Origin: an uncultured Acetatifactor sp.
GTDB lineage: Bacteria; Bacillota; Clostridia; Lachnospirales; Lachnospiraceae
Length of the DNA stretch: 42,461 nt
Direction of reading: 5' to 3'
Assembly: GCA_910577235.1 (NCBI GenBank)
Contig: CAJTMX010000007.1
Location: 92,172 to 134,632, forward strand
In this document: positions 24,764 through 32,825 of the stretch, one piece after another
How positions within the stretch are numbered: position 1 is the first letter of the stretch
Layout: every line of letters starts with the position of its first letter
Position numbers and translations under genes: made by a program
The notes under the pieces: model-generated
Told to the model about the DNA's origin: nothing
The model's input: the letters and a program-made list of their open reading frames with translations, nothing else
The model's database searches: none

Positions 24764-25486
24764 ATGAAGAAGTTGGGAGTACTGGGCGGGCTCGGGCCCA
24801 TGGCGTCGGTGTATTTTTTGCAGCTGATCGTAGAGATGACCCAGGCGGGAACGGATCAGGAGCATATAGAGATATTGTTACATAGCGTGCCGCAAGTTCC
24901 GGACAGAACCAGGTATATTCTGGGGCAGAGCGGGGACGATCCCGTTCCGCAGATGGTCGAGGCGGGAAAAGGGCTGGTGGCCCAGGGGGCGCAGCTGCTT
25001 GCCATCCCCTGCATAACCGCCCACTATTTTCAGGAGCGCCTGGAGAGCCGGATCGGGGTGCCCATACTGAACGCCGTCGAGGAGACGGCTCTCTACCTGC
25101 GGCAGGCGGGGATAGGCCATGTGGGAGTCCTGGCCACCGACGGCACGTTGTCAAGCAGGCTATTTCAGACCTGTTTTGAAAAACACGGGATCGAATGTGT
25201 CACGCCGGATAAACAGGATCAGCGGGCCGTGATGCATCTGATCTACGACAATGTAAAGGCGGGAAAACCGGTGGAATATCCGCTGTTTGAGGCGGTATCG
25301 GAGCAGCTTTTTGCCAGGGGAGCGCAGGTCAATCTGCTGGGCTGTACGGAATTGTCTCTGATAGGGAGAGATCATGGCCTGGGGCCGGGATTTCTGGATG
25401 TTTTGGAGGTGTTGGCAAGAAAAGCGGTGCTGTGCTGCGGCCGACTGAAAGAAGAATATAAAAATCTGATCACGGAGGCGAAATAA
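24764..25486 (+). CDS. Aspartate/glutamate racemase family protein
   Basis: 240 residues. The N-terminal KKLGVLGGLGPMAS is the family phosphate/substrate loop. The two catalytic Cys of PLP-independent racemases are present: Cys83 in IPCITAH (the family usually reads CNTAH, so Asn is Ile here) and Cys194 in LLGCTELSL. These positions match the spacing in archaeal aspartate racemase. It should interconvert L and D forms of an amino acid in the cytoplasm. The stop is five bases before an amino-acid adenylation enzyme, the start of a Dlt-like set, so its product is probably that enzyme's substrate (inference). Asp is the default family guess; Glu or another acid is possible. Confidence 0.85.
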   Translation: MKKLGVLGGLGPMASVYFLQLIVEMTQAGTDQEHIEILLHSVPQVPDRTRYILGQSGDDPVPQMVEAGKGLVAQGAQLLAIPCITAHYFQERLESRIGVPILNAVEETALYLRQAGIGHVGVLATDGTLSSRLFQTCFEKHGIECVTPDKQDQRAVMHLIYDNVKAGKPVEYPLFEAVSEQLFARGAQVNLLGCTELSLIGRDHGLGPGFLDVLEVLARKAVLCCGRLKEEYKNLITEAK

Positions 25487-25491
25487 CGGAC

Positions 25492-27027
25492 ATGCAGAAT
25501 CATGTATTGGATTATCTGGATCATATCGTAACCCAAAAGCCGGACAAGACAGCCTTTTCCAACGGTGTGGAGGCGCTCACTTTTGCCCAGGTCTGGCAGC
25601 AGAGCCGGGCGGTGGGCACATTTCTGCATAAACAGGGAATCTATCATCAGCCGGTGGTGGTGTTTATGAACAAGCATCCCCGGGAGATTGCCGCTTTTTT
25701 CGGCGTGATCACGGCGGGAGACTTTTACGTGCCCATAGACGAGGAGATGCCCGCCAGCCGGATTCAGCTCATACTTGACAATGTGCAGGCCCAGGTACTG
25801 ATCTGCGACGGGCAGACCCGGGAGATCGCGGAGAGATTTGACTTTGGCGGGAAAGTGGTTCTCTATGACGAGATCTGTGAGACGGCGGCGGATGATGACG
25901 CTCTGGGACGGATACGCCGCCGGGCCATCGACACGGACCCCATCTATATCGTCTTTACCTCCGGTTCCACGGGAGTGCCCAAGGGAGTGGCGGCCTGTCA
26001 CCGCTCCGTTATCGACTATATCGAACAGCTGTCGGAAGTGCTGGAATTTGACGAAAACACCGTGTTCGGCAACCAGACGCCGCTGTATTTTGACGCCTGC
26101 CTGAAGGAGTTGTATCCCACGCTGAAATTCGGCGCTACCACCTATCTGATCCCCAGAGAACTGTTTATGCTGCCGGTCAAGCTGGTGGAATTTCTCAATG
26201 CCTATGAGATCAATACAGTATGCTGGGTGGTGTCCGCGCTGACGATGATATCCGCTTTCGGAACTTTTCAGACCGTGACGCCCCGGCATCTGCGGACCGT
26301 TGCCTTTGGCAGCGAAGTCTTTCCCATCAAGCAGTTTGCCGCGTGGAAGGCCGTTCTGCCAAAGGCGAAGTTTGTGAATCTCTACGGCCCCACGGAGGGG
26401 ACCGGCATGTGCTGTTACTATAAGGTGGACAGGGACTTTGCGCCGGATGAGGCCATTCCCATCGGAGGGCCTTTTGCCAACACGGAGATCCTTCTGTTAA
26501 ATGAGCATGACCGGAGAGCCGGGCAGGGGGAGATCGGGGAGATCTGCATAAGAGGCACTTCTCTGACCCTGGGTTATTACAATAATTTTGAGAAAACCCA
26601 TGAAGTGTTTGTGCAGAACCCGTTAAACACCGCGTATCCGGAGCTGATCTACCGCACCGGCGATCTGGGCCGCTATAATGAGCGGGGAGAGCTGATGTTT
26701 GTCTCCCGCAAGGATTACCAGATCAAGCACATGGGCCACCGGATAGAACTTGGAGAGATCGAGGCCAATGCCAATATGGTGGAGGGTGTGAGGCTTTCCG
26801 GCTGTATCTATGAGGATATAAAGGGCAAGATCGTGCTGTATTATGTGGGTACTGTCCACGAGCGGGAACTTGCCACAGCGCTGCGGGAAAGGCTGCCCAG
26901 ATACATGGTCCCCAATCGCATGGTACGTCTGGAACAGATGCCTCTCACGGCCAACGGCAAGATCGACCGCGTGACGTTGAAACGCCTGTCCGAAAACGAT
27001 GCCGCCCAAACCCGGCAGGCCCGATGA
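25492..27027 (+). CDS. Amino-acid adenylation enzyme, DltA-like
   Basis: 511 residues, a stand-alone A domain of DltA size. Core motifs are FTSGSTGVPKGV (A3), YFDACLKELYP (A4, with the Asp that binds the amino group), NLYGPTE (A5), YRTGDLG (A7), HMGHRIELGEIE (A8) and LTANGKIDR (A10, catalytic Lys). It activates an amino acid with ATP and loads it on a carrier protein, here the 76-residue protein encoded downstream. In dlt operons the substrate is D-Ala. My hand-read pocket starts Asp-Ala-Lys, so another amino acid, perhaps acidic, is possible. The racemase gene sits five bases upstream. No condensation or thioesterase domain is present, so it is not a peptide synthetase module. Confidence 0.85.
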   Translation: MQNHVLDYLDHIVTQKPDKTAFSNGVEALTFAQVWQQSRAVGTFLHKQGIYHQPVVVFMNKHPREIAAFFGVITAGDFYVPIDEEMPASRIQLILDNVQAQVLICDGQTREIAERFDFGGKVVLYDEICETAADDDALGRIRRRAIDTDPIYIVFTSGSTGVPKGVAACHRSVIDYIEQLSEVLEFDENTVFGNQTPLYFDACLKELYPTLKFGATTYLIPRELFMLPVKLVEFLNAYEINTVCWVVSALTMISAFGTFQTVTPRHLRTVAFGSEVFPIKQFAAWKAVLPKAKFVNLYGPTEGTGMCCYYKVDRDFAPDEAIPIGGPFANTEILLLNEHDRRAGQGEIGEICIRGTSLTLGYYNNFEKTHEVFVQNPLNTAYPELIYRTGDLGRYNERGELMFVSRKDYQIKHMGHRIELGEIEANANMVEGVRLSGCIYEDIKGKIVLYYVGTVHERELATALRERLPRYMVPNRMVRLEQMPLTANGKIDRVTLKRLSENDAAQTRQAR

Positions 27028-27039
27028 GCGGGTGGCGCT

Positions 27040-27113
27040 TTGCGAAACTCTCTGTACGACGGAGCCGGTCAAAATAGACAAAAACGGGCTCTGTATATAT
27101 TAAAAGAAAAGCG
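27040..27113 (+). promoter_or_regulatory. Structured leader element (copy 2) before the carrier-protein gene
   Basis: 27060-27086 repeats 6687-6713 exactly. CTCT at 27048-27051 can pair with GGAG at 27061-27064 over a 9-base loop. Copy 1 has CTCC there, so the pairing is kept by a G-U change. Here GAGCC (27062-27066) can alternatively pair with GGCTC (27087-27091). CGCTTT (27036-27041) can pair with AAAGCG (27108-27113), next to the ribosome site GAGGAG. It fills the 98-base gap inside the Dlt-like operon. Function unknown. Confidence 0.5.
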
Positions 27114-27125
27114 AGGAGAACGAAA

Positions 27126-27356
27126 ATGGAAGAACTGCTGGAAATCTTAAAGGATCTTCACCCCGAAGTGGATTTTGAGACATGCGATACCCTGATTGAC
27201 GACAAGATACTGGACTCCTTTGATATTGTGTCCATAATCGCGGAGATCAACGACTGTTTTGATGTGACGATCACGGCGGAGAAGATCACTCCCCAGAATT
27301 TTAATTCCGCGGAGGCGCTGTATGCGTTGATCCAGGAACTGGAAGACGGGGAGTAA
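27126..27356 (+). CDS. Acyl/peptidyl carrier protein, DltC-like
   Basis: 76 residues, acidic and helical. The phosphopantetheine-attachment site is the Ser31 in DSFDIVSII. DltC and other small carriers have this size and motif. It would carry the amino acid activated by the upstream adenylation enzyme to the MBOAT protein encoded six bases downstream. GAGGAGAA precedes the ATG. The neighbours make a fatty-acid ACP role unlikely. Confidence 0.9.
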   Translation: MEELLEILKDLHPEVDFETCDTLIDDKILDSFDIVSIIAEINDCFDVTITAEKITPQNFNSAEALYALIQELEDGE

Positions 27357-27362
27357 GAAGTC

Positions 27363-28955
27363 ATGCTCTTTACATCTTATGCGTTTTTGGGCTTTATCGG
27401 GGGAGTATTTCTGTTGTATTACCTGATTCCCCGGCGCCTGCAGTGGGGACTTCTGCTGCTTGCCTCCTATCTGTTCTATTTTATCGCCGGGCCGTCCTGG
27501 CTGCTGTATCTGGTGGCTACAACGGCGACCACCTATTTTGCGGCCCGCCGGATAGAGCAGGTGGGAGCGCGGCAGAAAGCGTACATAAAAGCCAATAAGG
27601 AATCGCTCTCCGCCCAGGAAAAAAAGGCATATAAAGAGAAGATGAAGGGCAGGCAGAGGGGATGGATGCTGGCCTGTCTGCTGCTGAATCTGGGGATACT
27701 GGCAGTGGTGAAATACACCAATTTTGCCATCTATAATATCAACGGCCTGCTGCGGCTGACGGGCAGCGGAGCGCAGCTGGATTTCTGGGATATCGCGCTG
27801 CCCATGGGGATCTCATTTTATACCTTTCAAGCTCTGGGATATCTGATAGACGTTTACAGAGGAACGGTGGCGGCGGAGAAAAATCCTTTCCGGCTGGCGC
27901 TGTTTGTGTCCTTTTTTCCCCAGCTGATACAGGGACCTATCAGCCGCTTTGGGGATCTGGCCCGGAGCCTGTATGAAGAACATGCTTTTGAGGCGAAAAG
28001 ATTCTGTTACGGTCTGGAGAGAGTCCTGTGGGGATATTTTAAAAAGCTGGTGATCGCCGACCGTATCCTCACGGGAGTCAACACCATTATCCGGGACGCG
28101 GAGACCTATCAGGGGGCCTATGTGTTTGTGGGGATGCTATTTTACGCGCTGGAACTGTACGCGGACTTTACGGGAGGTATAGATATTACCATCGGCATTG
28201 CCCAGGCTCTTGGCATTGAAGTGAAGGAGAACTTCAACCGTCCCTATTTCTCCAAGTCGGTGAAGGAATACTGGCGCAGGTGGCATATCACCATGGGAAC
28301 CTGGTTCACAGACTATATTTTTTATCCCATATCCGTCTGTAAGCCCATGCTGAAACTTTCCAGATTCGCAAGAGCGCATCTGGGGGAGAACATGGGCAAG
28401 CGGATTCCCATCTATCTGTCCTCTTTTGCGGTGTGGCTTGCCACCGGTGTCTGGCACGGGGCGAGCTGGAACTTTATCGTGTGGGGGCTGGGCAACTGGG
28501 TGGTGCTCATGATCTCTCAGGAGTTGGAGCCAGTGTATGCCCGGTTTCACAGGCGATTTGACGTGCAGGGCAGAGGGTGGTTCAAACTGTTTCAGGTGCT
28601 GCGCACCGTTTTTGTGATGAGCTGTCTGCGCACCTTTGACTGTTACCGGGACGTGCCACTGACTTTCCGTATGTTTGGCACCATGTTTACCCGGTGGAAC
28701 TGGCATATTCTGTGGGACGGCTCTCTATTGGGCATCGGTCTTGGCGCAGCGGATTACGCCGTGCTATTGGTGGGGCTGATACTGCTGGTGACGGTGAGTC
28801 TGTTGCAGAGAACGGGGGGCGTTCGGGATCGGATCGCCGCCAGGCCGTATCCGGTACGGTTTTTGGTGTGGTACGGGTTGTTTTTGGCGGTGCTGTTGCT
28901 GGGAGCTTACGGATTTGGGTATGATGCCAGCCAGTTTATCTATAATCAGTTCTGA
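27363..28955 (+). CDS. MBOAT family transferase, DltB-like
   Basis: 530 residues, longer than typical DltB, with many membrane spans. Conserved stretches are LPMGISFYTFQALGYLIDVYRG, the EYWRRWHITMGTWFTDYIFYPI block, and VWHGASWN with catalytic-type His365. A charged cytoplasmic-looking segment (KAYIKANKESLSAQEKKAYKEK) near residues 74-97 is an insertion compared with the MBOAT protein at 3614. In Dlt systems this protein accepts the aminoacyl group from the carrier protein and moves it across the membrane. It starts six bases after the carrier gene. The role follows from context; the residue transferred is unknown. Confidence 0.88.
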   Translation: MLFTSYAFLGFIGGVFLLYYLIPRRLQWGLLLLASYLFYFIAGPSWLLYLVATTATTYFAARRIEQVGARQKAYIKANKESLSAQEKKAYKEKMKGRQRGWMLACLLLNLGILAVVKYTNFAIYNINGLLRLTGSGAQLDFWDIALPMGISFYTFQALGYLIDVYRGTVAAEKNPFRLALFVSFFPQLIQGPISRFGDLARSLYEEHAFEAKRFCYGLERVLWGYFKKLVIADRILTGVNTIIRDAETYQGAYVFVGMLFYALELYADFTGGIDITIGIAQALGIEVKENFNRPYFSKSVKEYWRRWHITMGTWFTDYIFYPISVCKPMLKLSRFARAHLGENMGKRIPIYLSSFAVWLATGVWHGASWNFIVWGLGNWVVLMISQELEPVYARFHRRFDVQGRGWFKLFQVLRTVFVMSCLRTFDCYRDVPLTFRMFGTMFTRWNWHILWDGSLLGIGLGAADYAVLLVGLILLVTVSLLQRTGGVRDRIAARPYPVRFLVWYGLFLAVLLLGAYGFGYDASQFIYNQF

Positions 28956-29056
28956 GATATGCGCTTACGTCCGGTATAAAGCGGGCGGAGAGCGTGTGAA
29001 CGGAGAAGACAATATCATGCGTAAGGCCTGCGGTATGCGGGAAAGAGGAATGTGAG

Positions 29057-30145
29057 ATGGGGCGTATTCAACTACTGGGTAACGGGATATCGCGGAAAAC
29101 CGGGACAAGCCGGCGATGTGCCCGAATGGGAAAGCTTGTGGGCAGCGCCGTTGTTGTGTTGCTGGGTCTGGGGCTGCTACAGAGGCTGCTGATGCCCAAA
29201 TACGCATCGGATGTGGTGGAGGGCGCGCTGATCGCCGAGTACTATTCTGAGGAGAAAGATCATGATGTGATCTTTATCGGGGATTGCGAGGTATACGAGA
29301 ACTTTTCCCCGGCAGTGCTGTGGCAGGACTATGGCATCAACAGCTATATCCGGGGCAGCGCCCAGCAGCTGATCTGGCAGTCTTATTATCTGCTGGAGGA
29401 TACGCTGCGATATGAAAAGCCGGATACAGTGATCTTTAATGTGCTGTCCATGCAGTACAACGAGCCTCAGAGAGAGGCCTACAACCGCATGACGCTGGAA
29501 GGCATGAGGTGGTCCTCTTCCAAGGCCGCCTCCATTGCGGTTTCCATGACGGAGGAGGAGCATTTTCTGGAGTATGTATTTCCTCTGCTGCGCTATCATT
29601 CAAGATGGAGCGAGCTGGGGGCGGAGGATGTGAGATATATGTTCCGTACCCCCAAAGTCTCGCACAACGGGTATTATATGCGGGTGGATGTGAAACCCGC
29701 TGAAAATGTGCCGGAGGGCAGGATCTTGGCAGATTACAGCTTTGGAGACAACGCCTGGGAGTATCTGGAAAAGATGGCCGCGCTGTGCCGGGAGAATGAT
29801 ATCCGCCTGATCCTGGTAAAAGCGCCCAGCCTCTATCCCCACTGGTATGATCAGTGGGAGGAGCAGATCGAGGATTACGCGGCGCGGAACGACCTGCTGT
29901 ATATTAATTATCTGGAGCTGGTGGAAGAGACAGGACTGGATTTTTCCACAGATACCTACGACGGAGGGCTGCATCTGAATCTGTCCGGCGCCGAGAAGAT
30001 CACAAAACATCTGGGCGGGGTACTGCGGCAGGAGGCGGGTCTGGCGGACCGCCGGGATGAGGAACATCTGGCGCTGGTGTGGGAGGAAAAGCTGGCAGCC
30101 TATGAACAGGAAAAAGAGCGGCAGTATGAGGAACAGGGGAACTGA
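29057..30145 (+). CDS. SGNH-like extracytoplasmic transferase, DltD-like, with Cys in block I
   Basis: 362 residues from ATG 29057 (GAAAGAGGA upstream). A basic N-terminus and one span (VGSAVVVLLGLGLL) put the rest outside. Block I reads FIGDCEVYENF: the usual nucleophile Ser of GDS is Cys77 (codon TGC). The distal motif is TYDGGLHLNLSGAEK with Asp302 (or Asp299) and His306. The upstream MBOAT, carrier and adenylation genes make it the likely final transferase or helper, as DltD is in dlt operons. About 100 bases separate it from the MBOAT gene with no clear promoter. Whether Cys works as nucleophile is not known. Confidence 0.75.
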   Translation: MGRIQLLGNGISRKTGTSRRCARMGKLVGSAVVVLLGLGLLQRLLMPKYASDVVEGALIAEYYSEEKDHDVIFIGDCEVYENFSPAVLWQDYGINSYIRGSAQQLIWQSYYLLEDTLRYEKPDTVIFNVLSMQYNEPQREAYNRMTLEGMRWSSSKAASIAVSMTEEEHFLEYVFPLLRYHSRWSELGAEDVRYMFRTPKVSHNGYYMRVDVKPAENVPEGRILADYSFGDNAWEYLEKMAALCRENDIRLILVKAPSLYPHWYDQWEEQIEDYAARNDLLYINYLELVEETGLDFSTDTYDGGLHLNLSGAEKITKHLGGVLRQEAGLADRRDEEHLALVWEEKLAAYEQEKERQYEEQGN

Positions 30146-30171
30146 GCGGAACCCGGAAAAGGAGGAGATTT

Positions 30172-30744
30172 ATGAAAAAAATATTGGCGGTAACGATGGC
30201 GGCAGCCCTGCTTTTATTGGCGGGATGCGGAGACAGTGAAAAGGTGATCAGCGGAGATGTGGTGAATGTGTCCACAGGCGGTCAGCAGGAGACCACGGGA
30301 GAGACGGAGAGCGTACAGCCCCCCGAGCAGCAGGCACAGACAGCCGCCAAAGGCTATGTGTTCATGACAGGCGGTATCACCGTGGAGATGGATGGGGATA
30401 TGAACCCTATTCTGGCTGCTCTGGGAGAGCCGGTGTCCTATTTTGAGGCGGCCAGCTGTGCCTTTGAGGGACTGGATAAGACCTATACCTACAACGGTTT
30501 TGAGATCGACACCTATCCCGCGCAGGACAAGGACCTGATATCGGCGGTGATCCTGAAAGACGATTCCGTCACCACAGCCGAGGGTATATGCATCGGGGAC
30601 TCTCTGGAAAAAGTGCAGGGGGCCTATGGGGAAGGCGAACAAGAGAACGGCATGGTGGTGTATGAAAAAGACGGTATGAAACTGTGTTTTATCCTGCAGG
30701 AGGACAGCATCGTCTCTATCGAGTACCGGTCGACCGCGCTGTAA
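30172..30744 (+). CDS. Lipoprotein of unknown function
   Basis: 190 residues. A signal peptide with lipobox LLLAGC (Cys about residue 20) indicates a membrane-anchored lipoprotein. A Gln/Thr/Glu-rich linker to about residue 63 precedes a compact domain with GYVFMTGGITVEMDGDMNPILAALGEP, FEIDTYP, ICIGDSLEKVQGAYGEG and CFILQEDSIVSIEYR. That pattern recalls small beta-rich lipoprotein domains seen in Clostridia, but I cannot name the family. AAAAGGAGGAG lies before the ATG, 26 bases after the SGNH gene, so it ends the Dlt-like operon and may assist it at the membrane. Confidence 0.7.
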   Translation: MKKILAVTMAAALLLLAGCGDSEKVISGDVVNVSTGGQQETTGETESVQPPEQQAQTAAKGYVFMTGGITVEMDGDMNPILAALGEPVSYFEAASCAFEGLDKTYTYNGFEIDTYPAQDKDLISAVILKDDSVTTAEGICIGDSLEKVQGAYGEGEQENGMVVYEKDGMKLCFILQEDSIVSIEYRSTAL

Positions 30745-30759
30745 TATGTTTACATTGAC

Positions 30760-30798
30760 ATTACCTGCCGGACAGACCGGATCTGCGATAGAGGTAAT
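30760..30798 (+). other. Long-loop hairpin after the lipoprotein gene
   Basis: ATTACCT (30760-30766) pairs with AGGTAAT (30792-30798), with CCGG and CCGG inside the loop able to pair. There is no T run. It might be a weak terminator or an operator. Confidence 0.3.
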
Positions 30799-30810
30799 AT
30801 CCTTCTTAAT

Positions 30811-30842
30811 CAGGCACAGATGCAGACTCATCTGTAAACCTG
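30811..30842 (+). other. 11-bp interrupted hairpin upstream of the phosphoglucomutase promoter
   Basis: CAGG plus ACAGATG (30811-30822) pair with CATCTGT plus CCTG (30829-30842), loop CAGACT. It lies just upstream of the promoter at 30854. It could end the Dlt-like transcript or bind a regulator. Confidence 0.4.
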
Positions 30843-30853
30843 TAAAATAGTAC

Positions 30854-30882
30854 TGTGAAAATGGAAAAATCTATGCTATAAT
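30854..30882 (+). promoter_or_regulatory. Extended -10 promoter for phosphoglucomutase
   Basis: TATAAT at 30877-30882 with TG at 30874-30875. The -35 (TGTGAA, 30854-30859, 17-bp spacer) is weak, as tolerated by extended -10 promoters. The leader to ATG 30968 is about 80 bases and shows no structure I can name. Confidence 0.55.
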
Positions 30883-30967
30883 ACCTTTAACAGCGCCTGT
30901 CCGGACATAAGGGTGCGGGCGTCAGGGCGTATAAGCAAAAGCTATTAGAATTGGAGGAGGATATGCG

Positions 30968-32689
30968 ATGAGCTATATGGACGAGTATCGGTTCTGGCTG
31001 GAAGACGACTATTTTGACCAGGACACCAAGAAAGAACTGGAGGCTATCGGTGGTAACGAGACGGAGATCGAGGACCGTTTCTACAGGGAGCTGGAGTTTG
31101 GTACCGGAGGCCTGAGAGGGGTTATCGGCGCAGGTACGAACCGTATGAACATCTATACCGTGAGAAAGGCCACCCAGGGTCTGGCTAACTATATCATCAA
31201 GCAGGGCGCGCAGAATAAGGGCGTGGCCATTGCGTACGATTCCCGTTTCATGTCCCCCGATTTCGCGGACGAGGCCGCTCTGTGCCTGGCAGCCAACGGT
31301 ATCAAGGCATATGTGTTTGAGTCCTTGCGCCCCACACCGGAGTTGTCCTTCGCGCTGCGTACTCTGGGATGCACCGCAGGCATCGTTGTGACCGCCAGCC
31401 ATAATCCCCCGGAGTATAACGGATACAAGGTATACTGGGAGGACGGCGCACAGATCACTGCTCCCAAGGACAAGGAGATCATCGGCGAGGTACAGTCCAT
31501 CAAGGATTATCACACCGTAAAGACCATGGGCAAGGCTCAGGCCCAGGCTGCGGGCCTGTATCAGACCATCGGCAAAGACATCGACGACGCATATATGGTG
31601 GAGCTGAAAAAGCAGATCATCCATCCCGAGATCATCAAGGAAGTGGCGGACGATATCAAGATCGTGTACACCCCTCTGTGCGGCACCGGCAATCTGCCTG
31701 TGAGAAGAGTGCTGTCCGAGCTGGGCTTTAAGAACGTATATGTGGTTCCCGAGCAGGAGAATCCCGATCCCAAGTTTACCACGCTGGACTATCCCAATCC
31801 CGAGGACCCCAAGGCATTCACTTATGCTCTGCGCCTGGCGAAGGAGAAGGACGCGGATATCGTGCTGGCTACCGATCCCGACGCGGACCGTCTGGGCGTG
31901 TATGCCAAGGACGCCAAAACCGGCGAATATGTGGCATTCACCGGCAATATGTCAGGTATGCTGATCGCTGAGTACATACTGCGGGAGAAGACGGCAAGCG
32001 GCACTATGCCGGAGAACCCCGCCATGGTGACCACCATCGTGACCACCAATATGACATTCCCCATCACCGAGAGCTATAATGTAAAGCTGATCGAGGTGCT
32101 GACAGGCTTTAAGTTCATCGGCGAGCAGATCAAGCTGTTCGAGCAGACCGGCTCCAACAACTATGTGTTTGGCCTGGAGGAGAGCTACGGCTGTCTGGCC
32201 GGCACTCACGCCAGGGATAAGGACGCCTGCGTAGCCGTGATGTGCCTGTGCGAGGTTGCCGCCTACTGCAAGAAACATGGTATGACCCTGTGGGATATGA
32301 TGCTGCAGATGTATGAGAAGTACGGCTACTTTAAGGAGACTCAGTACACCATCACCATGAAGGGCGTCAGCGGCGCCAAGGAGATCGCGGCTCTGATGGA
32401 TAAGCTGCGCACCAATCCGCCCAAGGCCATCGGAGATGCCAAGGTACTGAAGTTCCGCGACTATCAGGAGAATAAGGTGGTGGATATGGAAACCGGCGCG
32501 GTGTCCGAGACCGGTCTGCCCAAGTCCAATGTGCTGTACTTTGAACTGCCGGATAACTGCTGGTGCTGCGCCAGACCTTCCGGAACGGAGCCCAAGATCA
32601 AGTTCTATATGGGCGTGGTAGGTAACAGTCTGGAGGATGCCCAGGCCAGAGTGGAGAAACTGACGGAGGACTTAAAGGCAATCTTATAA
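30968..32689 (+). CDS. pgcA: Phosphoglucomutase/phosphomannomutase family
   Basis: 573 residues, the length of Bacillus PgcA-type alpha-phosphoglucomutases. The phosphoserine is Ser144 in TASHNPPEYNGYKVYW, the metal-binding loop is DPDADR (residues 303-308), the sugar-binding loop is GLEESYG, and the phosphate-binding loop is RPSGTEPKIKFY. It interconverts glucose-6-phosphate and glucose-1-phosphate, feeding RfbA. GGAGGAGG sits seven bases before ATG 30968. It is monocistronic, with its own promoter and a hairpin terminator after it. The exact symbol is by similarity; phosphomannomutase activity is possible. Confidence 0.93.
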   Translation: MSYMDEYRFWLEDDYFDQDTKKELEAIGGNETEIEDRFYRELEFGTGGLRGVIGAGTNRMNIYTVRKATQGLANYIIKQGAQNKGVAIAYDSRFMSPDFADEAALCLAANGIKAYVFESLRPTPELSFALRTLGCTAGIVVTASHNPPEYNGYKVYWEDGAQITAPKDKEIIGEVQSIKDYHTVKTMGKAQAQAAGLYQTIGKDIDDAYMVELKKQIIHPEIIKEVADDIKIVYTPLCGTGNLPVRRVLSELGFKNVYVVPEQENPDPKFTTLDYPNPEDPKAFTYALRLAKEKDADIVLATDPDADRLGVYAKDAKTGEYVAFTGNMSGMLIAEYILREKTASGTMPENPAMVTTIVTTNMTFPITESYNVKLIEVLTGFKFIGEQIKLFEQTGSNNYVFGLEESYGCLAGTHARDKDACVAVMCLCEVAAYCKKHGMTLWDMMLQMYEKYGYFKETQYTITMKGVSGAKEIAALMDKLRTNPPKAIGDAKVLKFRDYQENKVVDMETGAVSETGLPKSNVLYFELPDNCWCCARPSGTEPKIKFYMGVVGNSLEDAQARVEKLTEDLKAIL

Positions 32690-32714
32690 AACGGTTCCTT
32701 AACGATTCCATATA

Positions 32715-32748
32715 AGAAGCCGCCCCGAAAGGGGCGACTTCTGTGTTT
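32715..32748 (+). terminator. Terminator-like hairpin after phosphoglucomutase
   Basis: AGAAGCCGCCCC (32715-32726) pairs with GGGGCGACTTCT (32731-32742) around a GAAA tetraloop with one mismatch, followed by GTGTTT. The stem is strong but the T run is poor. Confidence 0.65.
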
Positions 32749-32825
32749 CAACGGTTGTGTGCCGGAGGGGAATGTGGGGAACACTATATAGGGTCTGCAA
32801 TAATAAACAGGAGGGGAACGGATTT

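Noticed and set aside
25492..27027. Non-ribosomal peptide synthetase module
   Set aside because: Only an adenylation domain is present; the carrier is a separate small protein and there is no condensation or thioesterase domain.
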